This document shows, piece after piece, positions 8,369-17,333 of a stretch of DNA of 35,033 bases. Each line of letters starts with the position of its first letter. Positions within the stretch are counted from its first letter, which is position 1. The translations under genes were made by a program, and so were the position numbers. Origin of the DNA: Planctomycetota bacterium (GTDB taxonomy: Bacteria > Planctomycetota > JACQVV01); assembly GCA_016209595.1 (NCBI GenBank), contig JACQVV010000494.1, positions 1-35,033 on the forward strand, given 5' to 3'. Under the pieces are notes generated by a model. That model saw only the letters and a program-made list of their open reading frames with translations, was not told the DNA's origin and ran no database searches.

Positions 8369-8943
8369 CCCGATTCTAGCTCGGACAGGAATTTCGCGAA
8401 CGGGTGGCCTTGCATCGCCTGCCGCCCGTGCGGCGCGACGACGAGCTCGCACTCGGGGCAGCGCCTCGCGCCCTCCGGGATCTTCGCGCCGCAGGCGCCG
8501 CACTCGTTTTCGGCCGTGGCCGATTCCTCGTCGAGCCCGTAGTACTGCCGGGCGAGCTCGACCGCCTCCTCGAAGCGACCCTCCGGGACGATCAGGGCGA
8601 ACCAGACGGACGCCACCTTGCCCCCGCGAGGTCCCTTCTGGGCGACCGTCCCCTCGCGGTCGCAGGGGATCCCCTTCTCCTCAAAGAGCGCCTCGATCTC
8701 GGCGCAGTCGGAGGCGTCGAACTGGAAGATCTTCCGGGTGGGGCCGATCAGGCCCCCCTCGACGTTGGTCGTCTCGGGGCTCTCCAGGGGGGGCGCCGGC
8801 CGGTCGGGGAGCTTCGTCGTGTCCCCCTCATCTTCGTCGTCCAGCGCGGCTCCCGGGAGGACGAGACGCACCTCGGGCACGCAGTCGGCGCACACCTCGA
8901 CCCAGTCCTCGTAGCTTTGACCGCACTTCGGGCAGTGCTTCAT
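8365..8943 (-). CDS. Double zinc-ribbon protein with DUF2007-like middle domain, first gene of the hydroxylase operon
   Basis: This 192-residue soluble protein has an N-terminal zinc ribbon (C4, C7, C18, C21), an acidic and Pro-rich linker, a middle domain, and a C-terminal zinc ribbon (C148, C151, C162, C165). The middle domain (about 70-135; [20 protein letters not shown] ... [20 protein letters not shown]) has the pattern of DUF2007-type 'putative signal-transducing' proteins, a small alpha/beta fold. GGAGG at 8951-8955 is 7 bases before the ATG. It shares a 4-base overlap with the 2Fe-2S subunit gene, so it should be translationally coupled to it. I know of no such protein as a standard part of these enzymes. 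It could be a maturation factor or regulator, or a passenger gene. Confidence 0.8.
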   Translation of the reverse strand: MKHCPKCGQSYEDWVEVCADCVPEVRLVLPGAALDDEDEGDTTKLPDRPAPPLESPETTNVEGGLIGPTRKIFQFDASDCAEIEALFEEKGIPCDREGTVAQKGPRGGKVASVWFALIVPEGRFEEAVELARQYYGLDEESATAENECGACGAKIPEGARRCPECELVVAPHGRQAMQGHPFAKFLSELESG

Positions 8944-8976
8944 GAGAAGACCTCCGGATCCACCTGCGCGTGGCCC

Positions 8977-9012
8977 ATCATACTGCGGCGCGGGAGCTCG
9001 GTTGAGATCTCA
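8977..9012 (-). promoter_or_regulatory. Weak promoter candidate with palindrome upstream of the hydroxylase operon
   Basis: On the minus strand TATGAT (8977-8982) matches 5 of 6 bases of the -10 consensus, 34 bases upstream of the first ATG (8943). Eighteen bases further up, the -35 position (9001-9006) is poor. A perfect 10-base palindrome, TGAGATCTCA (9003-9012), overlaps that position and could be an operator. An activator would be expected if this is the promoter. Confidence 0.3.
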
Positions 9013-9071
9013 TCCCAAAAACGCTCCCGGGCGGTGAAAAGTCAGCCGCCTGGCGAGTGTGTCCGCGGAAC

Positions 9072-9101
9072 TTGCCGACGTGGGTCCAGGTATGTCACAA
9101 T
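9072..9101 (+). promoter_or_regulatory. Candidate promoter of the diguanylate cyclase gene
   Basis: TTGCCG (9072-9077) and CACAAT (9096-9101) are spaced by 18 bases, about 50 bases upstream of the ATG at 9152. Matches are partial (3-4 of 6 each). The ribosome site AGGAGG lies just before the ATG. Confidence 0.25.
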
Positions 9102-9151
9102 GTGTCCTGCGGTGTTCCAGGATTCCGGTGTGATGGAGGCAGGAGGAAGCG

Positions 9152-10465
9152 ATGAGCGCGGCGAATGGCGGGAAAGGGGCAGACCAGCCGGACTCCGATC
9201 CGCGACTTCCCGCGTATCGCGAGGCCACGCGGAGGATCGCCAAGGGGTTCCTTCCGCCCGAGATTCCCATCGGGGAGCGCGACGAGATCGGCCTCCTGGG
9301 CGAGGAGATCGCATGGCTCGGCCAGGCAATCAAGGGCCGCTTCCTGACATTCCGGAGGCTGAACGATCTCGTGGAGTTCGCGAGCTCCGGCGACCTCTTG
9401 AAGGAGATTCTGGACCGCGTCTTCGAGTCCTTCGGCAACCTGATCCCGTTCGACCGGATCGGAGCGGCCCTGATCGAACCGGGTGGAGAAACGGCTCGGT
9501 CGATCTACGCCCGATCGAAAGGGACCGAGATCCATATCCCTGTCGGCTACTCGGCACCACTCGCGGGGAGCTCTCTCGCGCAGATCGTTGCGTCGGGAAA
9601 ACCCCGCATCATCAATGACCTCGCGGCCTACCTGGAAGAACATCCGGATTCGGAGTCGACAAGGCACATCCTTGCCGAGGGGATCCGCTCGAGCCTCACG
9701 TGTCCCCTTTTCTCACGCCGAAGGCCGGTCGGCTTCCTCTTTTTCTCGAGCCAGAAGCCCGGCACCTACTCCCATGAACACACCGACATGTTCATCCTGA
9801 TCGCCGGGCAGATCGGCAACATGATCGACAAGAGCCTGCTCTACGAGGACCTTCTCGAGACGAAGCGGAAGCTCGAGGCCGCGAACGCGCAGCTCGAGCG
9901 CCTGGCGTCCCTGGACGGGCTGACCGGGATCCTCAACCGGCGCTCGTTCGACCAGCGTCTTCAGGAGGAGTGGAATCGCGGCATCCGGACGCGGTCGCCG
10001 ATTTCGGTGCTCTTCGTCGACATCGATCATTTCAAGAACTACAACGACTTGCACGGGCACCTGGCAGGGGACGACTGCCTGAAAACGGTCGCGAAGGTGC
10101 TCGAATCCTCGGTGAAGCGGAGCGCGGATTTCACCGCCCGCTTTGGAGGGGAAGAATTCGTCGCCGTCCTGCCCGGCGTCGAGCTCGAAGGGGCGTGCGA
10201 TGTCGCGCGCCGCATCCGCAGGGATCTCGAGACGCTTTCCATCCGTCACGGCGCGTCTCCCGTGAGCGAGATCCTGACGATCAGCGTGGGTGTCGCGAGC
10301 GCGGTTCCTTCCCGGTACGAACAGCCGGAGGATCTCGTCGCGAGGGCGGACGCGGCGCTCTACAAGGCCAAGGAGAACGGCCGCAACCGCGTCGAATGCC
10401 CCCTCGCGCACGAGTCGCGGGAAGAGATCTCCACTACCCCGCCGACTGCCGCCGGCGGACGGTGA
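9152..10465 (+). CDS. GAF-GGDEF diguanylate cyclase
   Basis: This 437-residue soluble protein makes cyclic di-GMP. Residues about 30-60 (GERDEIGLLGEEIAWLGQAI) resemble the C-terminal helix of a HAMP domain, although no membrane segment precedes it. A GAF-type sensory domain follows (about 70-235). A short coiled coil (about 232-252) links it to the GGDEF domain (about 253-415), which has the active-site motif GGEEF at 332-336, so it should be catalytically active. The inhibitory I-site RSAD (323-326) lies exactly five residues before it, suggesting product feedback inhibition. No EAL domain is present. The ATG is preceded by a good AGGAGG site. The 3' end overlaps the convergent giant membrane protein gene by 32 bases. 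Confidence 0.95.
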   Translation: MSAANGGKGADQPDSDPRLPAYREATRRIAKGFLPPEIPIGERDEIGLLGEEIAWLGQAIKGRFLTFRRLNDLVEFASSGDLLKEILDRVFESFGNLIPFDRIGAALIEPGGETARSIYARSKGTEIHIPVGYSAPLAGSSLAQIVASGKPRIINDLAAYLEEHPDSESTRHILAEGIRSSLTCPLFSRRRPVGFLFFSSQKPGTYSHEHTDMFILIAGQIGNMIDKSLLYEDLLETKRKLEAANAQLERLASLDGLTGILNRRSFDQRLQEEWNRGIRTRSPISVLFVDIDHFKNYNDLHGHLAGDDCLKTVAKVLESSVKRSADFTARFGGEEFVAVLPGVELEGACDVARRIRRDLETLSIRHGASPVSEILTISVGVASAVPSRYEQPEDLVARADAALYKAKENGRNRVECPLAHESREEISTTPPTAAGGR

Positions 10466-13400
10466 CGTAGAGCGCGAGCCCGAGGAAGACGATCCCGGTG
10501 AGGACGAGGAGCGCCGCGCCGAGGAAACCGTAGGCCGCGCCGTAGGCGAGGAGGTGCCCCACGACGTCGAGAACGAGCGTCGCGGCGGATAGGAGCACGA
10601 GCGTTCGGCTGCCGAGTCGCGTGCCCACGAGGACGCCGAGGATCGTGAAGACGCCCAGAACGACCGCCACGTCGGGCGACGGCGTGCGGTCGATGAGAAC
10701 CGGGAGAGCCGCGGAGGCGTAGAGGACGAGGAACCCCGCGATCCGGAGCGCGTCGAGGGCCCGCTTGCCGAGATCCTTCCGGTTCGCCTCGGCGAGGGCG
10801 AGGATCGTGAGCCCGATCGGCACGCCGTAGAAGCGGGCGTCGAAGATCTCGCGGGAGAGCCAGAACGAGAAGAGGGAGAGATCGAGAAGGCCCGCTGCCA
10901 GGAAGAGGAAAGTCCTCCGGCGCGACGCGAGCCAGATCATGCCGTAGTGGACCGCGGCGAAAAGAAGGAGCGTCGTCGAGGCGAGCGTGGCGCGCCAGCC
11001 GCCGGGGACGAGGAGCGGGGGCGCGAGCACCGGGAGGAAGAGCCCGTAGTGCGAGAGCGGCCCCACGAGGTTCGCGTGTCGCGCGCGGTCCGGGATCCGG
11101 GAGATCTGGTAGGCGACGATCGCGACGAGGACGAGAACGTGCCCGTCATAGCCTGCGAGAAACTCAAGGACCCCCGCCTTCGCCCGGAGGTAGAAGAGGG
11201 CGAGGAGCACCGCCGCGCCCAGCGCGTAGACGTGGCGGCGCCGCGTCGTTCTCCTGTACCGGTGGACGAGCCCTCCCGAGAGGCCGACCAGTGCGGCGAG
11301 CGTGAGCGCGAAGTTCGTGGGGTCGACCGCCGCTGCCGGCACGGTGAGGGCGCCGGCGCCGGCGAGCGCGAAGGCGAGCCAGAACGACCAGTCGGCGACC
11401 GAGCCCAGGACCGCCGCCGTCTCGCCGGCGAGCCCCTCCCGCCCCGCGAGCTTCCGCGCGACCGTCGCGAGGGCGAGCCCGACGGCGAGCGTGGCGAGGG
11501 CGAGGAGGGGGAGGATCATCTGAGGGGGGTTGTCCTCCTTGGGGACGAGCCAGAAGATGAGCCAGTAGATCCCAGCTAGGAAGAGAGCACCGTAGACGTA
11601 GCCGAGCAAGGCCCGGCGCCGGGCGAGCGAGAGAGCGAGGGCGACGAAGCTCGCCGCGAAGAGGGTCGCCGAGGTGACGGGCGTGTCGAGACGCCCAAGC
11701 GTCGCGAGGACCCCGGCGCCAGCGAGAAGGGCCGGATAAAGGTGGTAGAGGAGCGCCCTCTCCCGCCCGCGGTCGGGGCGGAAGAGCCCCCAGGCGACGA
11801 CGCCGGCCGCGACGAGCGCGAGGTCGATGTGCGGGAGCTGGGCCTCTTCCCAGGCCACGTCTTCCGAGAGGAGGTGCCCCACCGGGGTGGCGAGACCGGC
11901 GAGCGCGAGGAGGAAAAGGTGGAGGTAGTAGCGCGCGGCGATCTCCCCGACCCGGCGCGCGCGGAGGACGCCCGAGGCCGCGAGGCCCGCGGCGGCGGCC
12001 GAAAGGACGGCCGCGAGGTGCTCGCCTCGATAGAGTTTGAGCCAGCTCGGGGTGAGGTCCCAGCTCGCGAGGGAGAGAAGCGACAGGGCCCAGACAGCGG
12101 CGAGCCACGCGAGCGCCGGTGCGAGGACGGCATGGCAGACCCTCGCGAGCGCGCGCCGGAAAGGCTCCCAGCGGCGGCGCCCCGCGAAGAGAAGATCGAG
12201 CGCCGCGGCGGCCGCGACAATGCCCGCCATGGCAGCCGGGCGCCAGGCGAGCGGGACCTCGAGAATCCGGACGAGGACATGCGCGTAGAGGGCCGCGAGT
12301 GAGAGGAGCCAGGCGAGATCGGCCCACCCGGCCGCGCGCTCCCGGCGGACCGCTTCGAGCGCCGCCTGCGTCGCAAGGAGGATCGCGGCCACGAGGTCGA
12401 GCGAGAAACGCGATGCGGCGGCTGGCGCGCCGAAGAAGTAAACGTAGCCGAGGAGCGCCAGGGCAAAGCCCCCGAGCGTCGCGCGGAGCGCCGGCGCGGC
12501 CGACGGGAAGCTCCCGCCGCCGGCGGCCGCGAGCCGCCGGGCCGGAAGAAAGGCCCAGAGCAGCCCCCACGCCGCAACGAGCGGGGCGTATGCGTGAGAC
12601 AGCGCCCAACCGTACTCGGTCTCCCGCCAGAGGGCGAGCGAGACGAGAGAGAGGAGGGGCGAGGCCATGGCGAGGTACGCCGCGATCCACCGGATTGCAG
12701 TTCCCGCCGGACGCGCTGGGTCCGTGTCAGGGGTCGCGCTCGCGCGGCGCCGCCATGCCTGCCACACGTAGAGCGGGAGAAGAAGAAGGAAGCTTGCCGC
12801 GCCCCAGATGGGGCTCCCGAGTTCCGGAAGGAGCGGGCGGGCGAGGACGAGCGCCGCGAAGTAGGCGAAGAGGGCGAGCCCGAGAGCGGTCGAGTACCCG
12901 GCGAGCGGCAGGGGGTAGAGGGCTCTCGACCGCGTTCTCGCGAGCACCCTTCCGAGCGCGAGGAGAACGTAGGCGAAGAGGGCGAGCGAGAGGCCGTGGA
13001 AGAAGAAGCCCTGCCCCGGAAACGCCGCGAGCGAAAGGATGGCCCAGGCGCCGTTCGCCGCGAAGGCGGCGAAGTAGGTCGCCTCGGGCTTCCTCCAGAG
13101 CGGCACGCCGAGGAATGCTACGAGCGCGACCTGGAAGACCTCCCACGCGCCCAAATACGAGACGCCGCTCGCGGGGATCTCGCGCGCCCAGAAGATCGCC
13201 CCGAGCGCGAGGACGACCGGCAGGAACCCCGCGACCGGGCGGGCGAGGACACGGAGGAACCGCTCCCGCGTGCGGAAGGCCCGGCCGAGGACCCACGCGG
13301 CGCCCAGGAGCCCCCAGGCCCAGCGGTCGAGGAGGAGGCCGTGGAGCGTGTTCCGCGTGCTCGAAAAGTCGAAGCCCACGAACGCCCGGTCGAGCGCGGC

Positions 13401-16400
13401 GGTGAAAGCCGCGAGAGCGAACCAGGTGGTGACCGGCTGCGAGAGGACGAGCGAGATCGAGAGCCCCGCGAACCCCGCAGCCGCGAGCGCCGGCCAGGGG
13501 AGCGCCCCCAGACGAGCGCACACGACGAGGCCGACCGCGAGCGAGAGGGGCGCAAGGACGAGACGAAGAAGGAAGGCACCGCGCAGGAGGTTCGCGCCGG
13601 CGAGTCGCAGAAGCCGCCTTGGCGGGAGGTGCGAGAGCGAAAACGCTGCGAGCGCCAGGACGAACGCCTGCCAGGAAAGGGCCGTCCCGAGGTAGAGGAG
13701 AAGCCCCTCCAGGGCGAGGAGGGGAGACGCGAGGGCGAGCGCCCCCGCGACTTGTCTCTTCCCGCGCTTTCGCGCGATGTAGCCGAAGAGAGGCGCGAGG
13801 AGGAGGAACCCCGCCATCTCCCAGAGCCCTGTGGGGAGCCACCCCTCGCCGAGGACGCGCCCCGCCCTTTCGACTCCGACCCACGAGGCGGAAACGAGGG
13901 CGAAGAGATAGGCGAAGAGGACCATCCCGAGCCCCACGGCGTAGCGCCGGACCGGCGCCTTGTAGAGTCGCGCGAATGGGGCGAGCATCCTCGATTTCAG
14001 GGCGGGGAGCCCCTCTCCTGCCGCGACGAGGATGTAGTCGAAACCGACGAGCGCCATCGCGTAGAAGGCGAAACCCCTGTCCGGCCAGATCGCGGCGACG
14101 AGGACGAGAGCCGCGATCGTGGCGAAGAGGAGCGCGACGTGGGTCGCCTCCTCTCTCCGCGCGAGCGGCACCGCGAGGAGGACGAGGAACGCCGCCTGGA
14201 GGAGGCCCCACGCCGCGAGCGAGGTCGCGCCCTCGAAGAGGACGTGCCCCGTCCAGAAGACGCCAGTCGCGAGAGAAAGGACCGATACAGCGAGGAGAAG
14301 CGGGACCGCCAGCACTTCTCGGAGCAGCTTCCCACGACTTGACGTGCTGGTGCCCTCGACCGTCCACGCGGCTCCCAGAAACACCCAGGACCATGCCGCG
14401 AGGAAGAGACCGTGCTCGATGGTCTCGGACGTGAGACCGACCGTCGCCCGGTGAGCCGCCGCCGTGAGGAGGGCGAGCGCTAGGCCCGCGAGCAGCGGCT
14501 GGCGGTACTCGAACGCGGCAGCCATGGCGAGCGCGCCCGTGGCGGCCGGACCGTACCAGCGAATCGATTCGTGATCGAGGAGGACGAGTCCCGCGAGGGC
14601 GGCGGTGGAGACCGCGAGAAGCGCGAGCGCGCCGTTCGCGAACGCGCGGCCGGCGGGCCTTCCCCGGGTCGCGAAACTCGCCCCCTGCCAGACGATGCCC
14701 GCCGCCCCGAGGAGCGCGGCCTGGTCGGCCGGAACCCACCCGAAATGCCGGGAGACGTACCAGGTCGCGAGCGAGAACGACGCGACACCGAGGTAGTGGA
14801 GCCAGGGGAGGTCGAGGAGGGCCGCGGTGGCGAAGAAACCCGCGCCGTAGAGGGGAAGGGTCGCGATCTGCGGGCGGAAATCCGAAAGGCTGGAATTGAC
14901 GAGCGCGAGAAGTCCGATCGATACGGCAACGAGCCACCCCACCGTGGCGCGGAAGAACGCGCGGTCCTCTTGCCCACGAAATCGTCTGGCGAACCAGACG
15001 ACCGCCGCCACATAGGGGAAGAGCGTGATTCCGTAGTAGGCGTACGGGATCCTTCCTCCACCGTACCCGAGCTCCTCGCTCGCGGCCGACCGGAACTGTA
15101 GCAGGATCTCGCGCACCGGAAGGGGGCTCTCGAAGTAGGCGACGAGCCCCGCGGCCATCGCGAGCACGGCGAAGAAGGGCTTCCGGAAAGCCCGAGCCGA
15201 GCCGGCGTAGACGGCCGCAGCGAGCGCGGTCGTCGCGAGCACCGACCACTCGCTCGCCGTCGAGACGGCGAGCGCGAGAACCGTGAGCGAGAATCCGAGG
15301 ATCGAAATCGGCGTCACCCGTGCGCGTTCGTCCTTGCGGGGGAACAGGAGCCCTACTTCCCGGTCCACGAGGAGCGCCCCCAGGACGAGGAAGACCGTCG
15401 AGTAGAGCCCCGGGTTCACCTTGTAGCCCGTGCCGAACGCGCGGAGCGCGGTGTGGACGAGGAGCCCGAGGTAGGCCACGGAGACGACACCGGGAAGGAA
15501 GTAGCGGGCCAGGAGCCCTCCCGGCCGTCCTCTCTCTCCCTCCCCGGCACCGGTGCGGACGAGATAGGCGGCGACGAGAATCACGAGCCCGCCGTAGACC
15601 ATGGGGACGTGGCGGGCTGTCGTCTCGTAGGTGAGGGCAGGGGCGACGGCGTGGAGCGCACCCACCACGACGAGAAGCCCGGCCTGCCAGAGCCAGTTTG
15701 CGACCGGGGCGGCGGTCCCCTGGACGAGGGCGAGCGCCGCGACGAACGCGGCCGCCACGAGCGCGAGAAGCGCCGCAAAGCCGACGTTTTCGTTCCCGAG
15801 GCCCGGCACGGCCTGCCCGGCGACGACGAAGAGGACCGGCGCGACGAGGTTCGCCAGGAGGAAGCATACGAGCCCCTCCCGCGCCAGGTCGAATCTCCTG
15901 GCAAGCAGCCATCCCAGGCCGGCGAGGAGCGCGCCGAGGCCAGCGAGCGTCCCCAGGACGATCACGTAGCGGATCTCTCCAGCGAGCTCCCGCCAGGTCG
16001 TCGCGGCGAAATAGATCGCGCCCGCGAGGATCAGGAAGCCCGCGACGAACCAGAGGACGTTCTCGAAGAAGATCGAGCGGACGGCGACGAGCCAGCGTGG
16101 CGCCGCGCGCGGGGGCTTGGGTGGAGCTATCGGCCGGGACGCGGCCGGGGCCGGTGTCCCAGGGACCGGGGGCCGTGGCGCGATCTGGACCCACGGCGCG
16201 GGGGGGGGCGCGGGTGGCTGCGTGACCGGCGGCGCCGGAAAGACCGGCACCGGCGGGGGCACTGGGCCGGGCGCCGGAGGGGAGACGGGGCGAGCGGTAG
16301 CGGGAACGGGCTGGACGGCGCGGGCCGGCTCGACGGGTCTCGGCGCGGGGGCGGCCGGCTCCGGCGCGAGCTCGACCGTCCCGAGGCTCTGAATGTCGAG

Positions 16401-16703
16401 TGGCGCCGCGGTGGCGGGGGCGAGCTGGTCGTCGGGGAGGAAGACCATCTCCGCGGGGGTGTCGAGTGCGGCCTGCCGTGCCTGGGCCTCCAACCGCTCG
16501 ATGTGGGCGAGAGAGGTCGCGCCGAGCGCCTCGGCGAGCGTCCGGTCGATCTCGCCAGAGTCCCGCGCCGCCTCGATCCGGGAAAGGAACCGCGCGGCGC
16601 CGCCCACCCGGTCGAGCTCCCTGGCGTCGAGCATCCGGTGACACCCCGGACATTCCAGGGCGTCTGGAAGGAGTGGGTTCTTGCAGTGGTAGCAGCGGCG
16701 CAT
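10434..16703 (-). CDS. Giant zinc-ribbon multi-pass membrane protein (2089 residues), function unknown
   Basis: This single unbroken frame encodes 2089 residues. It opens with a zinc ribbon, MRRCYHCKNPLLPDALECPGC (C4, C7, C18, C21 as likely ligands), then a helical stretch, then a Pro/Ala-rich linker (about residues 90-200). From about residue 205 to the end it is almost all hydrophobic segments joined by short Arg-rich loops, on the order of fifty membrane helices by eye. A block of about 290 residues is duplicated (about 738-1030 and 1090-1392). I recognise no transporter, polymerase or enzyme motif. The style recalls the DUF2339/DUF2157 class of predicted membrane proteins, but it is more than twice as long. 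Start ATG at 16703: the zinc ribbon begins at once and the upstream frame is not protein-like. It is divergent from the lipoprotein gene at 16785, 81 bases away. Confidence 0.85.
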   Translation of the reverse strand: MRRCYHCKNPLLPDALECPGCHRMLDARELDRVGGAARFLSRIEAARDSGEIDRTLAEALGATSLAHIERLEAQARQAALDTPAEMVFLPDDQLAPATAAPLDIQSLGTVELAPEPAAPAPRPVEPARAVQPVPATARPVSPPAPGPVPPPVPVFPAPPVTQPPAPPPAPWVQIAPRPPVPGTPAPAASRPIAPPKPPRAAPRWLVAVRSIFFENVLWFVAGFLILAGAIYFAATTWRELAGEIRYVIVLGTLAGLGALLAGLGWLLARRFDLAREGLVCFLLANLVAPVLFVVAGQAVPGLGNENVGFAALLALVAAAFVAALALVQGTAAPVANWLWQAGLLVVVGALHAVAPALTYETTARHVPMVYGGLVILVAAYLVRTGAGEGERGRPGGLLARYFLPGVVSVAYLGLLVHTALRAFGTGYKVNPGLYSTVFLVLGALLVDREVGLLFPRKDERARVTPISILGFSLTVLALAVSTASEWSVLATTALAAAVYAGSARAFRKPFFAVLAMAAGLVAYFESPLPVREILLQFRSAASEELGYGGGRIPYAYYGITLFPYVAAVVWFARRFRGQEDRAFFRATVGWLVAVSIGLLALVNSSLSDFRPQIATLPLYGAGFFATAALLDLPWLHYLGVASFSLATWYVSRHFGWVPADQAALLGAAGIVWQGASFATRGRPAGRAFANGALALLAVSTAALAGLVLLDHESIRWYGPAATGALAMAAAFEYRQPLLAGLALALLTAAAHRATVGLTSETIEHGLFLAAWSWVFLGAAWTVEGTSTSSRGKLLREVLAVPLLLAVSVLSLATGVFWTGHVLFEGATSLAAWGLLQAAFLVLLAVPLARREEATHVALLFATIAALVLVAAIWPDRGFAFYAMALVGFDYILVAAGEGLPALKSRMLAPFARLYKAPVRRYAVGLGMVLFAYLFALVSASWVGVERAGRVLGEGWLPTGLWEMAGFLLLAPLFGYIARKRGKRQVAGALALASPLLALEGLLLYLGTALSWQAFVLALAAFSLSHLPPRRLLRLAGANLLRGAFLLRLVLAPLSLAVGLVVCARLGALPWPALAAAGFAGLSISLVLSQPVTTWFALAAFTAALDRAFVGFDFSSTRNTLHGLLLDRWAWGLLGAAWVLGRAFRTRERFLRVLARPVAGFLPVVLALGAIFWAREIPASGVSYLGAWEVFQVALVAFLGVPLWRKPEATYFAAFAANGAWAILSLAAFPGQGFFFHGLSLALFAYVLLALGRVLARTRSRALYPLPLAGYSTALGLALFAYFAALVLARPLLPELGSPIWGAASFLLLLPLYVWQAWRRRASATPDTDPARPAGTAIRWIAAYLAMASPLLSLVSLALWRETEYGWALSHAYAPLVAAWGLLWAFLPARRLAAAGGGSFPSAAPALRATLGGFALALLGYVYFFGAPAAASRFSLDLVAAILLATQAALEAVRRERAAGWADLAWLLSLAALYAHVLVRILEVPLAWRPAAMAGIVAAAAALDLLFAGRRRWEPFRRALARVCHAVLAPALAWLAAVWALSLLSLASWDLTPSWLKLYRGEHLAAVLSAAAAGLAASGVLRARRVGEIAARYYLHLFLLALAGLATPVGHLLSEDVAWEEAQLPHIDLALVAAGVVAWGLFRPDRGRERALLYHLYPALLAGAGVLATLGRLDTPVTSATLFAASFVALALSLARRRALLGYVYGALFLAGIYWLIFWLVPKEDNPPQMILPLLALATLAVGLALATVARKLAGREGLAGETAAVLGSVADWSFWLAFALAGAGALTVPAAAVDPTNFALTLAALVGLSGGLVHRYRRTTRRRHVYALGAAVLLALFYLRAKAGVLEFLAGYDGHVLVLVAIVAYQISRIPDRARHANLVGPLSHYGLFLPVLAPPLLVPGGWRATLASTTLLLFAAVHYGMIWLASRRRTFLFLAAGLLDLSLFSFWLSREIFDARFYGVPIGLTILALAEANRKDLGKRALDALRIAGFLVLYASAALPVLIDRTPSPDVAVVLGVFTILGVLVGTRLGSRTLVLLSAATLVLDVVGHLLAYGAAYGFLGAALLVLTGIVFLGLALYVTVRRRQSAG
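12525..14490 (-). repeat. Internal duplication within the giant membrane protein
   Basis: Copy A (about 13610-14490, residues 738-1030) and copy B (about 12525-13430, residues 1090-1392) align collinearly with a shift of about 352 residues. Matching landmarks are LLGAAW / FLGAAW, then VPLARREEATHVALLFA / VPLWRKPEATYFAAFA, then PDRGFAFYAMAL / PGQGFFFHGLSL, then YAVGLGMVLFAYLFALV / YSTALGLALFAYFAALV, then ASPLLALEGLLL / ASPLLSLVSLAL, and PPRRLLR / PARRLAA at the end. Boundaries are approximate. Confidence 0.75.
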
Positions 16704-16784
16704 CGAAAGGCTTTCCGACTCAGGTCCCCCGTGGTAAGACCTTCGCTTCCGCGAAACATTCCCGCAAGAAGAAAAGGAGGACTC

Positions 16785-17252
16785 ATGGGATACGGGCGCT
16801 GGATGATCTGTGCCCTCGCGCTTGCCGGCCTCGCCTTCGGCTGCGGCGGCGGGGAGGGCGACTCGGGTGCGAAGGATGACGGGAAGAAGAGCGAGGGAGA
16901 CTCGAAGGGGACGTCCGACAAACCCGCGGAGCTCAAGAGGGACCTCGCGACCCCCTCCGGCACCGCCAGGACCTTCTTCGCCGCCTTCAAGGCGAAAGAC
17001 AAGGTCGCGATCTCTGCCTGTGTCTCCGACACGGCGGCGGGAGACGTCGGCGCGTTCAAGAAATGCGAGTTTCCCCCGGAGGAATTCGACGCCATGTCGA
17101 AGGAGTTCGGCACCGGGGCCGTGACTGGCGAACGGATCGACGGGGACCGCGCCGAGGTCGACGTCACCTGGAAGAACGAGGACGGCGACGAGCAGAAGGA
17201 GAAGTTCAAGCTCGCCAAGGAAGGAAACGACTGGAAGATCGTCGACTTCTGA
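16785..17252 (+). CDS. Small lipoprotein with a DUF4878-like domain
   Basis: This 155-residue protein has a type II signal peptide ending in the lipobox LAFGC (Cys20), so it should be lipid-anchored. A Lys/Asp/Gly/Ser-rich tether of about 30 residues follows. The folded part (from about residue 55) begins TPSGTARTFFAAFKAKDK and ends WKNEDGDEQKEKFKLAKEGNDWKIVDF, the pattern of small NTF2-like or DUF4878-type lipoproteins. AAAAGGAGG at 16772-16780 is placed well for the ATG at 16785. The gene diverges from the giant membrane protein and may share its regulatory region. Function unknown. A 5-bp stem (CGGAC/GTCCG, 17254-17267) follows the stop. Confidence 0.85.
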   Translation: MGYGRWMICALALAGLAFGCGGGEGDSGAKDDGKKSEGDSKGTSDKPAELKRDLATPSGTARTFFAAFKAKDKVAISACVSDTAAGDVGAFKKCEFPPEEFDAMSKEFGTGAVTGERIDGDRAEVDVTWKNEDGDEQKEKFKLAKEGNDWKIVDF

Positions 17253-17333
17253 ACGGACGAGCGTCCGGCGATAGGATAGAAGGGTCTCGGGCGCTAGCGG
17301 ACACACGGGCTTCAAGGGCCGGGGAGGGGAGCC

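Noticed and set aside
12727..16653. 1308-codon frame overlapping the giant membrane protein in another frame of the same strand
   Set aside because: Arg/Gly/Pro-rich low-complexity translation with no hydrophobic helices, while the other frame has coherent membrane segments and a zinc ribbon.
15453..16784. Upstream extension of the lipoprotein frame to 15453
   Set aside because: The lipobox and Shine-Dalgarno sequence fix the start at 16785; the rest is antisense to the membrane protein gene.
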